Positions 23,408 to 32,196 of a stretch of DNA of 64,000 nt are shown here, piece by piece (the first letter of the stretch is position 1; each line of letters begins with the position of its first letter). A program made the translations under genes and the position numbers. Origin of the DNA: JBIKWM01 sp044356305 (GTDB lineage: Bacteria; Bacteroidota; Bacteroidia; UBA10329); contig JBIKWM010000004.1 of the NCBI GenBank assembly GCA_044356305.1, positions 1 through 64,000 of the forward strand, in the 5' to 3' direction. The notes under the pieces are model-generated. The model made no database searches, was not told the DNA's origin, and worked only from the letters and a program-made list of their open reading frames with translations.

Positions 23408-25477
23408 TCAATCTCCAATTTCCTCCTCCCCAAGTCTGCCGATGATCTTGAACTCGGTCCTGCGGTTGATGGCGCGGCCTTCGGGGTTGTCGGTGCCATC
23501 GGGGTGCTCGTTCGGGGCCACCGGCCTGGTCTCGCCATAGCCCTTGGCCACCAGCCTGCGCTTGTCCACACCCTTGTCGATACAGTATTTCACCACACTC
23601 TGTGCCCTGCGGTCGCTCAGGCGCATGTTGTAGTCGTCCTTGCCCCTGCTATCAGTATGCGATGAGAGTTCGATGATGATGTCGGGGTTGCGCTGCAGTA
23701 TGACCAGTAGACCGGTGTCAATCGCGGTCTTGGCATCGGGCGTAAGGTCGGCACTGTCAAAATCGTAGCGGATGCCCTCCAATCGTACAGGCTCAGTCGG
23801 AATGATGCGCAGACACGCATCCAATTGCAGGGTGTCGCTCTTGCGGATGCCCTTGGTGCTGAGAGATGCGGTGCCATTGAACCATCCGTCCTTGGTCACT
23901 TCCACGCGGTAATCGCGGTTGGGTGTAAGCAGCAGATCGAGCTGGCAGCCGCTCACGGTCCGCTGTTCGGCCAGGTATTCCTCGCTGGTCTCGGTATCGA
24001 CCATGAACAGTTTCACGGTGGCCCCTTTCAGGCAGTCCTTGCCGCATTCGGTCACCTTCACATCGGCATGTATCTCAATATTCCTGTTAAAGGTGAATGT
24101 ATAGATGTCATCGCAGCAGGTGCTGTGCAGCAGGGCCACCCCGCCCTCGCGGTTCGACACCACAAAACCTCCCTTTCGGTCGGGCCTGAGCGTGTACCAT
24201 AGGTCGTCAGCCTCTGAGTTGATGTCTTTACCCATGTGGCGCAGGCTGTCCTTCTGCCACCGGCTCCGCTCGCCCTCCATGCTGAATACGTCAAGGCCGC
24301 CCAGGCCAGGACGCGCATCGGTGCTGAAGTATAGGGTGTGGGTGGCTATGTCGTAATAAGGTGTGAACTCGGTGCCTGCGGTGTTGATGGCCGCGCCTGC
24401 GTTCTTGGCCTCACGGAACTGCTTTTTGCGCGGGTTATACTCTGTGAACCAGATGTCCATGCCGCCCTTGCCTTCGGGCCTGTCGCTGACAAAATAGACC
24501 ACCTCGGCATTGGTCTTTGAGGCACGGCCCACGGTGGGCTGCGAGCTGGTGTAGCGCGGATGGTTCACATCATCGCCCAGGTCAATGGCCTCGCCCCAGG
24601 CACCACCGTCTCTATCGCTCATGTAGATGCGGCACAACATCTTGCCGGTCCAGTCAGGCTTGCAAACGGTGAAATAGACCCGCTCGCCAGTGGGCGAAAG
24701 TGCGAAACCACCTATCTGGCCATCCATCGATTCCCAGGGGCCCCGGAATGGGCCATCAAACTTCCAGTCATCGCCTTTTGGAACGGCACGGAACAGCCTG
24801 CGCACGGGCTTACGGGCCGAATCGACATCGGTGGCATCGTAGAAATTGACCTGATTCTCACGCAGAGAGCCATATACCATCACCGAATCGCCCATGGGCA
24901 CAGGGCTGAACTCGATATGGGCCCAGTTGATGCCTGTGTCGAGCAGGGCAATGGTGGCCGAAGCTGCCGAATCGTTCAGATCAAGGGCGAGGTCGCAGCC
25001 TTTCATCAGTTCAAGTCCCATCTTGCCCAGACTCTTATCGTTCAACGACTTCGACACTTTGCGGAACTGTTCGAGGGTGCGCTTGGCCTCTACATATCGG
25101 CCACGGCTCATCTGCATCTGCGCACGGCTCAGATAGGCTTCGGGGTAACGGTCGGCCGCCTGGATCAACACACGTTGGTAGGTGGTATCTGCCAATGTGT
25201 AATTGCGGGTGGCCCTGTACAGCTCGGCCAATTGATGCAGTACCTCGGTGTTATCAGGTCTGCGCCTTGCCCATTCCTCGTAATAGAACAGTGCCGTGTA
25301 GGTATCGCCCATGCGCAGGGCGTTGCGTGCAAGTCCACGTACCTGGTTGAGGCGCTCGTCATCGGTCTGCGGCACCTGCAAGCTGCTCTGGGCCAGTGAC
25401 ATTGAGGCATTGAGCATCATCATCAGCCCAAAAAGAAAAAAGCGTACTGATCCACTTCTTGGTGGCAATGACCTCAT
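23408..25477 (-). CDS. OmpA family protein with TPR and PD40-type repeats (PorP/SprF partner)
   Basis: A 689-residue outer-membrane-associated protein. After a signal peptide (MRSLPPRSGSVRFFLFGLMM, cut after ASMSLAQ) come TPR repeats (about 35-150), a beta-propeller of PD40/WD40-like repeats (about 190-460, with PTVGRASKTNAEVVYFVSD and FSTDARPGLGGLDVF), a carboxypeptidase-regulatory-like domain and a C-terminal OmpA peptidoglycan-binding domain (IIELSSHTDSRG, NMRLSDRRAQSVVKY). The ATG at 25477 gives a proper signal peptide. It follows the PorP/SprF gene by 128 bp. Pairs of this kind serve T9SS or export of surface adhesins in Flavobacteriia. Confidence 0.9.
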   Translation of the reverse strand: MRSLPPRSGSVRFFLFGLMMMLNASMSLAQSSLQVPQTDDERLNQVRGLARNALRMGDTYTALFYYEEWARRRPDNTEVLHQLAELYRATRNYTLADTTYQRVLIQAADRYPEAYLSRAQMQMSRGRYVEAKRTLEQFRKVSKSLNDKSLGKMGLELMKGCDLALDLNDSAASATIALLDTGINWAHIEFSPVPMGDSVMVYGSLRENQVNFYDATDVDSARKPVRRLFRAVPKGDDWKFDGPFRGPWESMDGQIGGFALSPTGERVYFTVCKPDWTGKMLCRIYMSDRDGGAWGEAIDLGDDVNHPRYTSSQPTVGRASKTNAEVVYFVSDRPEGKGGMDIWFTEYNPRKKQFREAKNAGAAINTAGTEFTPYYDIATHTLYFSTDARPGLGGLDVFSMEGERSRWQKDSLRHMGKDINSEADDLWYTLRPDRKGGFVVSNREGGVALLHSTCCDDIYTFTFNRNIEIHADVKVTECGKDCLKGATVKLFMVDTETSEEYLAEQRTVSGCQLDLLLTPNRDYRVEVTKDGWFNGTASLSTKGIRKSDTLQLDACLRIIPTEPVRLEGIRYDFDSADLTPDAKTAIDTGLLVILQRNPDIIIELSSHTDSRGKDDYNMRLSDRRAQSVVKYCIDKGVDKRRLVAKGYGETRPVAPNEHPDGTDNPEGRAINRRTEFKIIGRLGEEEIGD

Positions 25478-25605
25478 TGGATGGATAAAACCTTTCCAGT
25501 GAGGAATCCGATCAAACTTCCCGACCCTGCTCATCAATTGATAACTGAGCAACTCCTTCCACTCTCTTGACAGCAGGTTTCCTGATGACTCAACATACAA
25601 TATCA

Positions 25606-26616
25606 TCAATACCTGTCGCATGGAATTGACAGGGCCTTGGGAGCATTCAACGGGCCAGTGTAGATGATGCTGAGTTCGAAGGTCGATTTCTGCGAGTTGG
25701 AACTGAGTTCCGAAACATTGACATCATAATTCAACCCGATCTCGACCCCTTTGATGTTGAACCCGATGATGGGCGATACCATATCGAAGTTGGTGCCGAT
25801 GGCCGCGCGATACACCGCACCGGCATAGATGCTGCGCACCCATTGCTTGCCGGTGATAAAACGGAAGTTGCCGCCCATCACGAAATCCTGCGCCATGGTG
25901 GTCCACATGTAGAGGAGTTTCGGTTCGGCAACAAACTCGGAGTTAATGGGCACATCTGCCTCCATGTGCACCAGCTGGCGCACGCGCAAGCGCTCAACAG
26001 GTTCGTTAAAATAGGTATCGTCAGGCCGGTTGATGTGAAAAATGGAATAGCCCACCATGGGGGTCCACTTCTTGAACTTCCTGCGCCAGGCCACCCCGAA
26101 GTTCATGTCGAAAAACTGCTGCGACACGTTGAGGTTGTTCTCCTGATTGCTCAGATTGGGGTCGAACTGGCCGTCCTGATACACCCATTGGTTGGGAAAA
26201 GTCTGTCCGTTCAGGTCGGTACTGCGGAAAACCCCGCCCAGTTGTATGCCGGCCCGCAGCTCGTTCCTACCCAGTCGTTTCATATATGACACCGTAGCGA
26301 ACACCTTTGTGGTGTTGAGGGCATAGCCGCTATAGTTGTCGTGCGCCAGCAGTATGCCTGCGCTTATCTCATCGCTGTGGATGAAGAATTTCTTGTCGAA
26401 TGCGATGATGCCCGTTGTTATCGGGGCATTGATCTCGCGCCATTGGTTGCGGTAGTTGCCCGCGATGCGCCATGCCCCATCGTGCCGGCCTATCAGCGCG
26501 GGGTTCAGGTTCTGTTGTGCTGTGTAGAACTGGGTGAGGTGAATATCCTGCGCCTCCACCGGTGCAGCGGCACACGCAGAGACCAGAAGCAGAAGGCACC
26601 TCAAGTATTTCATCAT
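25606..26616 (-). CDS. PorP/SprF family type IX secretion system membrane protein
   Basis: A 336-residue outer-membrane beta-barrel. Two adjacent ATG codons (26616, 26613) precede the signal peptide KYLRCLLLLVSACAAAPVEA. The mature protein opens with QDIHLTQFYTAQQNLNPALI, the hallmark of PorP/SprF proteins. The strand pattern (alternating aromatic and polar residues) continues to the end. The family anchors or helps to export T9SS cargo. It sits between the M43 protease gene (5-bp gap) and the OmpA/TPR gene, in the common PorP-OmpA order, making a three-gene operon likely. Confidence 0.92.
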   Translation of the reverse strand: MMKYLRCLLLLVSACAAAPVEAQDIHLTQFYTAQQNLNPALIGRHDGAWRIAGNYRNQWREINAPITTGIIAFDKKFFIHSDEISAGILLAHDNYSGYALNTTKVFATVSYMKRLGRNELRAGIQLGGVFRSTDLNGQTFPNQWVYQDGQFDPNLSNQENNLNVSQQFFDMNFGVAWRRKFKKWTPMVGYSIFHINRPDDTYFNEPVERLRVRQLVHMEADVPINSEFVAEPKLLYMWTTMAQDFVMGGNFRFITGKQWVRSIYAGAVYRAAIGTNFDMVSPIIGFNIKGVEIGLNYDVNVSELSSNSQKSTFELSIIYTGPLNAPKALSIPCDRY

Positions 26617-26621
26617 AGGCT

Positions 26622-27395
26622 TCACCACATGCCTGGCCCGTTCAGGTATGTCTGAGCCATGCGTTCGTACTGTTGATAGGTGAAGTGGCAGCGGCAACCG
26701 CCATAATAGCTCATGATGTTGCCCACATCGGGGTCGTACCAGTCACCGTTTGAATCCTGCATCATAGCGGTGAAGATGCAATCGGTGAGATACGCTATTT
26801 CGGGCCCGGAGTACGGGTCGGCCGGGGTGTCGCAGATGGCATCGCCCGCAGTGGCACAGTCGCTGCCATTGACTAGTTCAGGACCCGCGAAGGTGTGCTC
26901 AAGGCCCCAGAAGTGGCCCATCTCATGGGTGAGGGTCATGGACCCGCTGCTCTTCTGTATTGCGATTCCTCCCCCATCGGGGCTCGTGATGCCGGCTAAT
27001 GAGGCGAAACCTGTGGCATCGCCAAGGTCGGTGACGCTGGCCACATAGAACACATTTATTCGGTACGGGCGGTGGTTTGCTGTCAGCATCTCACCCCAGC
27101 GGTAGCCGCCCACGGCCTCTAGACTGTCCCACTGGAAATTGGGGATGTAACGGAACTCGCACACTTCGAACGACACGCATATATCATCGAAGTAGCCGTT
27201 GAGTGCGGCCACCTGACCGTCAATGGCACCCTCCGAGATGCCCGGTTGGCCCAAACTATCTAAAACGATGTGGGCCACAATGCTGAACCTGCGCTCGAGA
27301 CATGGCAGTTCGGGCCTAGGTTCTCCTGCTGACGCAACACTGGCGGACACCAGTGAGATGAATATCAAAAAGGCGTGCGGCAGTCGTGGTCTCAT
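26622..27395 (-). CDS. Secreted M43-like zinc metalloprotease
   Basis: A 257-residue exported protein. The signal peptide ends near SASVASA. The zinc motif HEMGHFWGLEH (HExxHxxGxxH) and a Met-turn segment NIMSYYGGC place it among the metzincins, most like the M43 pappalysin/cytophagalysin family. There are several cysteines. There is no T9SS C-terminal sorting domain, so it is either a periplasmic protein or exported by another route. The ATG at 27395 gives the signal peptide. It is the first gene of a unit with PorP/SprF and OmpA, which suggests a processing role on their cargo (inference). Confidence 0.88.
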   Translation of the reverse strand: MRPRLPHAFLIFISLVSASVASAGEPRPELPCLERRFSIVAHIVLDSLGQPGISEGAIDGQVAALNGYFDDICVSFEVCEFRYIPNFQWDSLEAVGGYRWGEMLTANHRPYRINVFYVASVTDLGDATGFASLAGITSPDGGGIAIQKSSGSMTLTHEMGHFWGLEHTFAGPELVNGSDCATAGDAICDTPADPYSGPEIAYLTDCIFTAMMQDSNGDWYDPDVGNIMSYYGGCRCHFTYQQYERMAQTYLNGPGMW

Positions 27396-27497
27396 ACTCG
27401 CGTTGATGGACGCAATTTGCAACCGTTAGATGCCTTTAGATTCGGCCCCTGTTCAAAAACTGAACATCCACCCACGTATCCTGTTGATCAGCCCTGA

Positions 27498-28409
27498 ATG
27501 CGAAACACGGTCATCCTCCTCATTGCCACACTGGTACTGGTGCCTATGGCTGCACTTTTCTTCGATAAGCCCCTGACAATAGATCAGCAGGTGGTGCTCG
27601 GCCAGCTGTTGACCGCATGGGCCCTGTACACCGGTCTTACGTTCGTGGCCAGTACCCTTACGCGCAATTACAGTCAAGTGGACAAGCTGTGGAGCATCAT
27701 GCCCATAGGGTACACCTGGCTAGTGGCCATGAACGGTGGATTTACCCCGCGTCTTCTGCTCATGGCTTCGCTCATCACCATGTGGGGCATCAGGCTGACC
27801 TTCAATTTTGCCCGCAAAGGCGGTTACCATTGGCCCCCATGGAAAGGCGATGAGGACTACCGTTGGGAAGTATTGAGGCAGAACCCCATGCTGGCACGCC
27901 CGTGGGTTTGGGCGCTGTTCAACTTCGCTTTCATATCGTCCTATCAGATGGGGTTGGTACTGCTCATCACGCTCCCGATGTTATTGGCCATCGACCCCGT
28001 AAATGCGACCATTGGCCCCATTGACCTGATCGCCACAGGTCTACTTCTGATCTTTTTGGCGATAGAGACCATTGCTGATGAACAGCAGTGGCGCTTTCAA
28101 AAATCAAAGGCAACGAATGCCGAGGCCCGCCAGAAGGGATTCATTGACACTGGATTATGGTCATTGAGTCGACACCCGAATTACTTGGGCGAACAGGCCA
28201 TCTGGGCCGTGTTCTATCTTTTCAGTGTAGCGGCCACGGGGCGATGGTTAAACTGGACCATAGCCGGGCCCTTACTGCTCATGTTGCTGTTTCAGGGCAG
28301 TGCCAACTTCAGCGAAGGGATAAGTGCCAAGAAATACCCAGGCTATGCCGAGTATGTGAAACGGGTGCCACGGTTCATTCCGAGGATATGGGGAAAATCA
28401 GAATCCTGA
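27498..28409 (+). CDS. DUF1295 family membrane protein (steroid 5-alpha-reductase-like)
   Basis: A 303-residue inner-membrane protein with about seven hydrophobic segments. The family signature LSRHPNYLGEQAIW lies around residues 218-231, as in isoprenylcysteine-methyltransferase/5-alpha-reductase-like proteins (DUF1295). The real substrate is not known. It is transcribed divergently from the M43 protease gene and converges with the twin lipoprotein genes, overlapping the last 12 bases of one. Confidence 0.9.
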   Translation: MRNTVILLIATLVLVPMAALFFDKPLTIDQQVVLGQLLTAWALYTGLTFVASTLTRNYSQVDKLWSIMPIGYTWLVAMNGGFTPRLLLMASLITMWGIRLTFNFARKGGYHWPPWKGDEDYRWEVLRQNPMLARPWVWALFNFAFISSYQMGLVLLITLPMLLAIDPVNATIGPIDLIATGLLLIFLAIETIADEQQWRFQKSKATNAEARQKGFIDTGLWSLSRHPNYLGEQAIWAVFYLFSVAATGRWLNWTIAGPLLLMLLFQGSANFSEGISAKKYPGYAEYVKRVPRFIPRIWGKSES

Positions 28410-28595
28410 CGATGCGGTGCAGGTAGCGCCCTGCGATTCGAGGTCGTCCAAGGCCAATTGGTACTGCTCAGGGCTGTCGAACTCAGTCTCGCACATGGTC
28501 TCATTCACCCCGCCTCCTGTACATTCCTGACAGCGTGTGCAGGCGCTGAGGCCCGATATGGCCACTAATGACAGAATTATCCAGATTCCTTTCAT
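28398..28595 (-). CDS. Small cysteine-rich lipoprotein (copy 1)
   Basis: A 65-residue lipoprotein. A hydrophobic leader (IWIILSLVAISG) ends in the lipobox LSAC. The mature part has the cysteine pattern CTRCQEC ... C ... C and is otherwise short and acidic. The pattern and the end (QGATCT) match the next gene upstream, so the two look like a tandem duplication. The start is the ATG at 28595. Its stop overlaps the convergent DUF1295 gene. Function unknown. Confidence 0.7.
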   Translation of the reverse strand: MKGIWIILSLVAISGLSACTRCQECTGGGVNETMCETEFDSPEQYQLALDDLESQGATCTASSGF

Positions 28596-28603
28596 GAGCG
28601 GGT

Positions 28604-28798
28604 TCAATTCTCGGTGCAAGTGCCTCCTTGAGCTATGTATTCGGCCACGTAAGCATTGTAGTCAGCGGTCTCCTGAAAATCGCCCTGGCAAACCTGACGC
28701 GAGGCTGATAGGCCTTCGCACGTCATACAGTTATTGCTGCACGATGGCAAAAGCATTGTGGCACATACTAGAACAATTGGTGCAAGGAGCTTCAACAT
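28604..28798 (-). CDS. Small cysteine-rich lipoprotein (copy 2)
   Basis: A 64-residue lipoprotein with the lipobox LPSC after a short hydrophobic leader (MLKLLAPIVLVCATML). The mature part follows the same cysteine plan as its downstream twin (CSNNCMTC ... C ... GGTCT). The two genes are 8 bp apart on the same strand, and the trigger factor gene ends 21 bp upstream. Four or five cysteines in about 45 residues suggest disulfides or a metal site. No family is recognised. Confidence 0.7.
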   Translation of the reverse strand: MLKLLAPIVLVCATMLLPSCSNNCMTCEGLSASRQVCQGDFQETADYNAYVAEYIAQGGTCTEN

Positions 28799-28819
28799 GC
28801 TGACGAACAAAGGTATGGA

Positions 28820-30175
28820 TCAACGTCCGCTGAACTCATCGGCACTCACCACCTTATCATCAAAAGAGAAACTCTCTTTGAAGACCGCCAGCACCTTCCG
28901 GTTCATCAGTTCCTCGCTCACTCTGCGCACCTCATCCTCGCGCTTCATGAAACGGTTCACCATATCGCCCATCATATCATCATTGGCCTGATGAATTCCG
29001 TATTGAGCGAACTGAGCGCGCAGATGTTCCTTCACGCCTTCCTTCACCTCATCGAGTGTAAGGGTGAGCCCCTTCTGCCTGATAATATCGTTCTCAACCA
29101 ATTGCCAGCGTAGCCCCCCGGCCATCTGAGCATACTCGCGGTCAATCTCATCTTGTGTGTGATGATGTGTTGCATGGTCGTGGTCGTGCTGGGTCAGCAT
29201 CCACCGTTTCAGGAACTCATCGGGCAAGGCGATGTTCTGCTCCCTGATGATGGCGTCAGCTATCTCATTGTGCAGTCTGCGGTCGCTCACACCTTCAAAA
29301 TAATTGCGGTAATCCTCACGGATCTTCTCCTTCATTCCCTCCACATCGGTAACTGACCCATCGGGATACAGCTTCGCGAACAGATCGGCATTGAGCTCTG
29401 CAGGAATCAGGCGCTGGATGCGCTCCACAGTGAAGCGGAACATGGGGTTGAGGTCGGCCAGTTGCTCGCGGCTAACATTGAGCATGGCGGCACGGTCGAT
29501 ATCGCTATCTGTCACTGCGGTATGATCAACCACAATCACATCGCCCACTTTTATTCCAACAAATTGACTTCTGGTGGTTGGATCAGGGATATCGGAAATA
29601 TTGACGCTCGAAGCGTGCATCACCCCTCCAACGCGTGGTTCACTGCCATCCATCTCAACCCAAAGACCCTTTATAATATCGCCTTCGGCACTGGTCTCCG
29701 GAGCTGTCATCTCACCGTTCCTGCGGGCCATGTTTTCCAAAGCACTGTCCACATCGGCATCACTAGGAGTTATCACATAGCGGGTGAAACGTCTGCTCTT
29801 TGAGAGTTCCACGTTCACTTCTGGGCTCAGTCCCAGATCAAAAGTGAACTCCATCACGTCCGGGTTATCAAAATCGACCTTCGGGGCCACCGTCTCGCTG
29901 GGCAATGGATTGCCCAACAGGCGCAAACCGTTCTCTTCGATATAGTTATTGAGTGAATCGCCCAACATGCGGTTCACCTCCTCCAATAAGATACTCTTTC
30001 CGTACATTTTCCGCACCATTCCAGTGGGCACCTTTCCCGGTCTGAAACCGGGCATACTCACCTTGTGTGCATAGTTTTTAAGAGCCTTTTCCGCAACAGG
30101 TAGGTAGTCCTCTGGGCTCAGGGCCACAGTAATGGAAAGGTTCAGGTTATCGGTCTGATTCTTGGTTATCTGCAT
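28820..30175 (-). CDS. tig: Trigger factor
   Basis: A 451-residue ribosome-associated chaperone. The N-terminal ribosome-binding domain has the signature GFRPGKVP (residues 43-50). A divergent PPIase-like middle domain follows from about residue 150, and a long helical C-terminal region forms the substrate cradle. The length is typical (430-460). The start is the ATG at 30175, one codon inside a possible GTG. A histidine-rich turn (DHDHATHHH, about 322-330) in the C-terminal arm is not usual for the family. Confidence 0.96.
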   Translation of the reverse strand: MQITKNQTDNLNLSITVALSPEDYLPVAEKALKNYAHKVSMPGFRPGKVPTGMVRKMYGKSILLEEVNRMLGDSLNNYIEENGLRLLGNPLPSETVAPKVDFDNPDVMEFTFDLGLSPEVNVELSKSRRFTRYVITPSDADVDSALENMARRNGEMTAPETSAEGDIIKGLWVEMDGSEPRVGGVMHASSVNISDIPDPTTRSQFVGIKVGDVIVVDHTAVTDSDIDRAAMLNVSREQLADLNPMFRFTVERIQRLIPAELNADLFAKLYPDGSVTDVEGMKEKIREDYRNYFEGVSDRRLHNEIADAIIREQNIALPDEFLKRWMLTQHDHDHATHHHTQDEIDREYAQMAGGLRWQLVENDIIRQKGLTLTLDEVKEGVKEHLRAQFAQYGIHQANDDMMGDMVNRFMKREDEVRRVSEELMNRKVLAVFKESFSFDDKVVSADEFSGR

Positions 30176-30216
30176 CACAGATCAGTATTCTTATTCAATT
30201 CTCTTTGTGATTGAAA

Positions 30217-30249
30217 GGCGGCCCAGGCCCTATTCAGCCTCGGGCCGCC
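30217..30249 (-). terminator. Hairpin downstream of tRNA-Leu
   Basis: Inverted repeat GGCGGCCC/GGGCCGCC, extended by AGGC/GCCT, lying just 3' of the tRNA on the minus strand. Only TTTC follows, so termination is likely but the U-tract is short. Confidence 0.6.
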
Positions 30250-30252
30250 CTT

Positions 30253-30337
30253 TGGTGCGGATGAAGGGACTCGAACCCCCAAGCCTCGCGGCACCAGATC
30301 CTAAGTCTGGCGTGTCTACCAATTTCACCACATCCGC
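30253..30337 (-). tRNA. tRNA-Leu (anticodon UAG), CCA encoded
   Basis: The acceptor stem is GCGGATG/CATCCGC. The anticodon stem-loop CCAGA-CTTAGGA-TCTGG gives anticodon TAG, decoding CTA and other CTN codons. A long variable arm, as expected for a class II tRNA, and a T arm with GGTTCGAGTC are present. The 3' CCA is encoded in the DNA (30255-30253). A TACCTTTG box lies about 34 nt upstream. Confidence 0.96.
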
Positions 30338-30370
30338 CTTTGGTAACATCCCGCCTTTTTTGCGGGGGCG

Positions 30371-30378
30371 CAAAGGTA
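30371..30378 (-). promoter_or_regulatory. -7 promoter element (TACCTTTG) of tRNA-Leu
   Basis: Exact TAnnTTTG match, 33 nt before the tRNA 5' end. The box ends inside a small perfect hairpin (TTTGCG/CGCAAA). Confidence 0.55.
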
Positions 30379-30418
30379 GTTCAGAATCGATATCAAAACA
30401 TTGGTGCCAAACGCAGCA

Positions 30419-30949
30419 TCAATGGCCTACAAACTTGGCATTCAGCTTGGGCTGACGCTGACTGACATTGGTTCGGGTCATTGTCACTTCATAACGGTTC
30501 TGTAGGTTCATGCCGCTGATGGTCACGGTGCTGTCCGGATTCAAATCGGTCTTACCCTCACCACGTACCTCAAAAAAACCATCGTACTCGCAGATCATCA
30601 TCAGGTAGGTGTCGCGCCCATCTCGCCCGGCATATCCACCTGGGCCACCAGGTTCGCCCGCATTGATGTAAACAGAATAGGTACCATACCAATAATCATA
30701 GGGATTGATGAAATACTCGAACTCGTAGGTACCGGGCTGGGTGAGATAGTAGTTGCCCAGTACCGGATTATAAGGGATGGCCGGGTTGTTGTCTGCATAG
30801 CTGTAGGGCATGTGTATTCTGTAATCGACTCCGTAATAGGCATTGCCGGGTCTGCCATCAGGCCCAGGGGCATCTACCACATATACACAACCAGTGAGTA
30901 GGCTGAGGTACAATAACCCGAACAGAAGGAGGAAGTCATGGCGTTTCAT
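30419..30949 (-). CDS. Hypothetical lipoprotein with short Gly-Pro-rich collagen-like runs
   Basis: A 176-residue lipoprotein with the lipobox LLTGC (cysteine at about residue 21). The mature part opens with APGPDGRPGN, and further on carries GEPGGPGGYAGRDGRD, both resembling collagen-type Gly-x-y triplets. The remainder is Tyr-rich and probably beta-structured. The start is the ATG at 30949. There is no recognised family. It stands between the tRNA and corA, on the same strand as both. Confidence 0.75.
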   Translation of the reverse strand: MKRHDFLLLFGLLYLSLLTGCVYVVDAPGPDGRPGNAYYGVDYRIHMPYSYADNNPAIPYNPVLGNYYLTQPGTYEFEYFINPYDYWYGTYSVYINAGEPGGPGGYAGRDGRDTYLMMICEYDGFFEVRGEGKTDLNPDSTVTISGMNLQNRYEVTMTRTNVSQRQPKLNAKFVGH

Positions 30950-31038
30950 GGAACAAGTCGTTTAGTTGCATTCCCTGTAGCCAAACGGTGTGCCAAATGA
31001 GTCCTTACTTCACCAATGTACTGATAATCATTTATTTA

Positions 31039-32100
31039 TCAAAACCATTTTTTCCGTTTGAAATAATAGACCAGCCCAAGAAGGATACCCGACATGAGCA
31101 CCCAGACAGCTGGATAACCATAGCGCCAACTCAATTCTGGCATGAACTGAAAATTCATACCGTACACTCCGACAATGAATGTGAGAGGGATGAATATGGT
31201 ACTGATGACCGTGAGGACCTTCATCACCTCATTCATTCGGTTGTTCAGGTTAGCCAACTGGATGTCGGTGAGGCCTTTGAGCACCTCGCGATGGCTCTCG
31301 AGCGTATCAGAGATATGGATTATATGGTCGTACACATCGCGGAAATAGCGGGCAGTGTGCTTGTCAACCAGCTTGCTGAGACCCTTTTCGAGACTGCTGA
31401 CGGCATCGCGCAGAGGCATGATGCTCCTTCTCAGGAATATGAGGTCGTGTTTCATGGCCTGTATCCTGCGCATATGATCTTGGCTAGGGTGCCTCATCAG
31501 GTCGTCTTCGAGCACATCTATGCTGGCTTCTACGGTGTCAAGCACCACGAAATAATTATCCACCACAGTGTCGACAAGACGGTAAACGAGAAAATCGGCC
31601 CCGCGGCTGCGCAACAGACCTGTGGCGTTGCGTATTCGGTCGCGGATGGAATCAAATATGTCGTCCTCGTCCTCTTGAAACGATATCACATAGTTCTCGC
31701 CCAATATGAGGCTGACCTGCTCGCTACATATGTGTCTGGACTCATCGGTATAAAGCATCTTCAATGTGAAGAAGAGGTTTTGGCCCATATCCTCCACCTT
31801 GGGCCGATGACCGGTGTTCATCACATCTTCAAGAATCAATGGATCGATGCTGTACAGCTCGCCCAGACGGCTGATCACTTTCTGGTCATGAATACCGGTA
31901 ACGTTGATCCAACTTACAGTGGACGTGTCACGGAAACGGATGGTGTCGTCAACATGGTCGAGGTCGCCTTCCCACACCCGATCGGCATTGTAATCTAGCA
32001 CACAGATCCTTACATCATCCTTCTTCTTCTCACCCACATGGATGAGTGAACCGGGCGGCAGTCCTGCTTTAGATGTGTAGAGGTGCGAAAGTTCGGTCAT
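31039..32100 (-). CDS. corA: Magnesium/cobalt transporter CorA
   Basis: A 353-residue CorA. A large acidic and helical cytosolic domain (1-290) precedes two C-terminal membrane helices. The GMN signature (YGMNFQFMPEL) lies at the end of the first helix, and the basic tail KRKKWF at the end is characteristic. The protein is a pentameric Mg2+ channel in the inner membrane. The ATG at 32100 fits the family. This window therefore encodes two unrelated Mg2+ transporters (MgtE and CorA). Confidence 0.96.
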   Translation of the reverse strand: MTELSHLYTSKAGLPPGSLIHVGEKKKDDVRICVLDYNADRVWEGDLDHVDDTIRFRDTSTVSWINVTGIHDQKVISRLGELYSIDPLILEDVMNTGHRPKVEDMGQNLFFTLKMLYTDESRHICSEQVSLILGENYVISFQEDEDDIFDSIRDRIRNATGLLRSRGADFLVYRLVDTVVDNYFVVLDTVEASIDVLEDDLMRHPSQDHMRRIQAMKHDLIFLRRSIMPLRDAVSSLEKGLSKLVDKHTARYFRDVYDHIIHISDTLESHREVLKGLTDIQLANLNNRMNEVMKVLTVISTIFIPLTFIVGVYGMNFQFMPELSWRYGYPAVWVLMSGILLGLVYYFKRKKWF

Positions 32101-32196
32101 CGGCTTTCATCTGCTGACTCAATGTTCACAAATATCTATCCACAAGGCCCATCCGGCCAATTCAGCAAATTGAATATCAGCAACCGACTGAAAAGG

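Noticed and set aside
25478..25621. 48-residue N-terminal extension of the OmpA/TPR protein reaching into the PorP/SprF stop
   Set aside because: The extension would bury the signal peptide, which must be at the N terminus; the ATG at 25477 is therefore used.
30359..30378. Hairpin TTTGCG/CGCAAA as a regulator of tRNA-Leu
   Set aside because: It overlaps the -7 box and has only a 6-bp stem; there is nothing beyond coincidence to support it.
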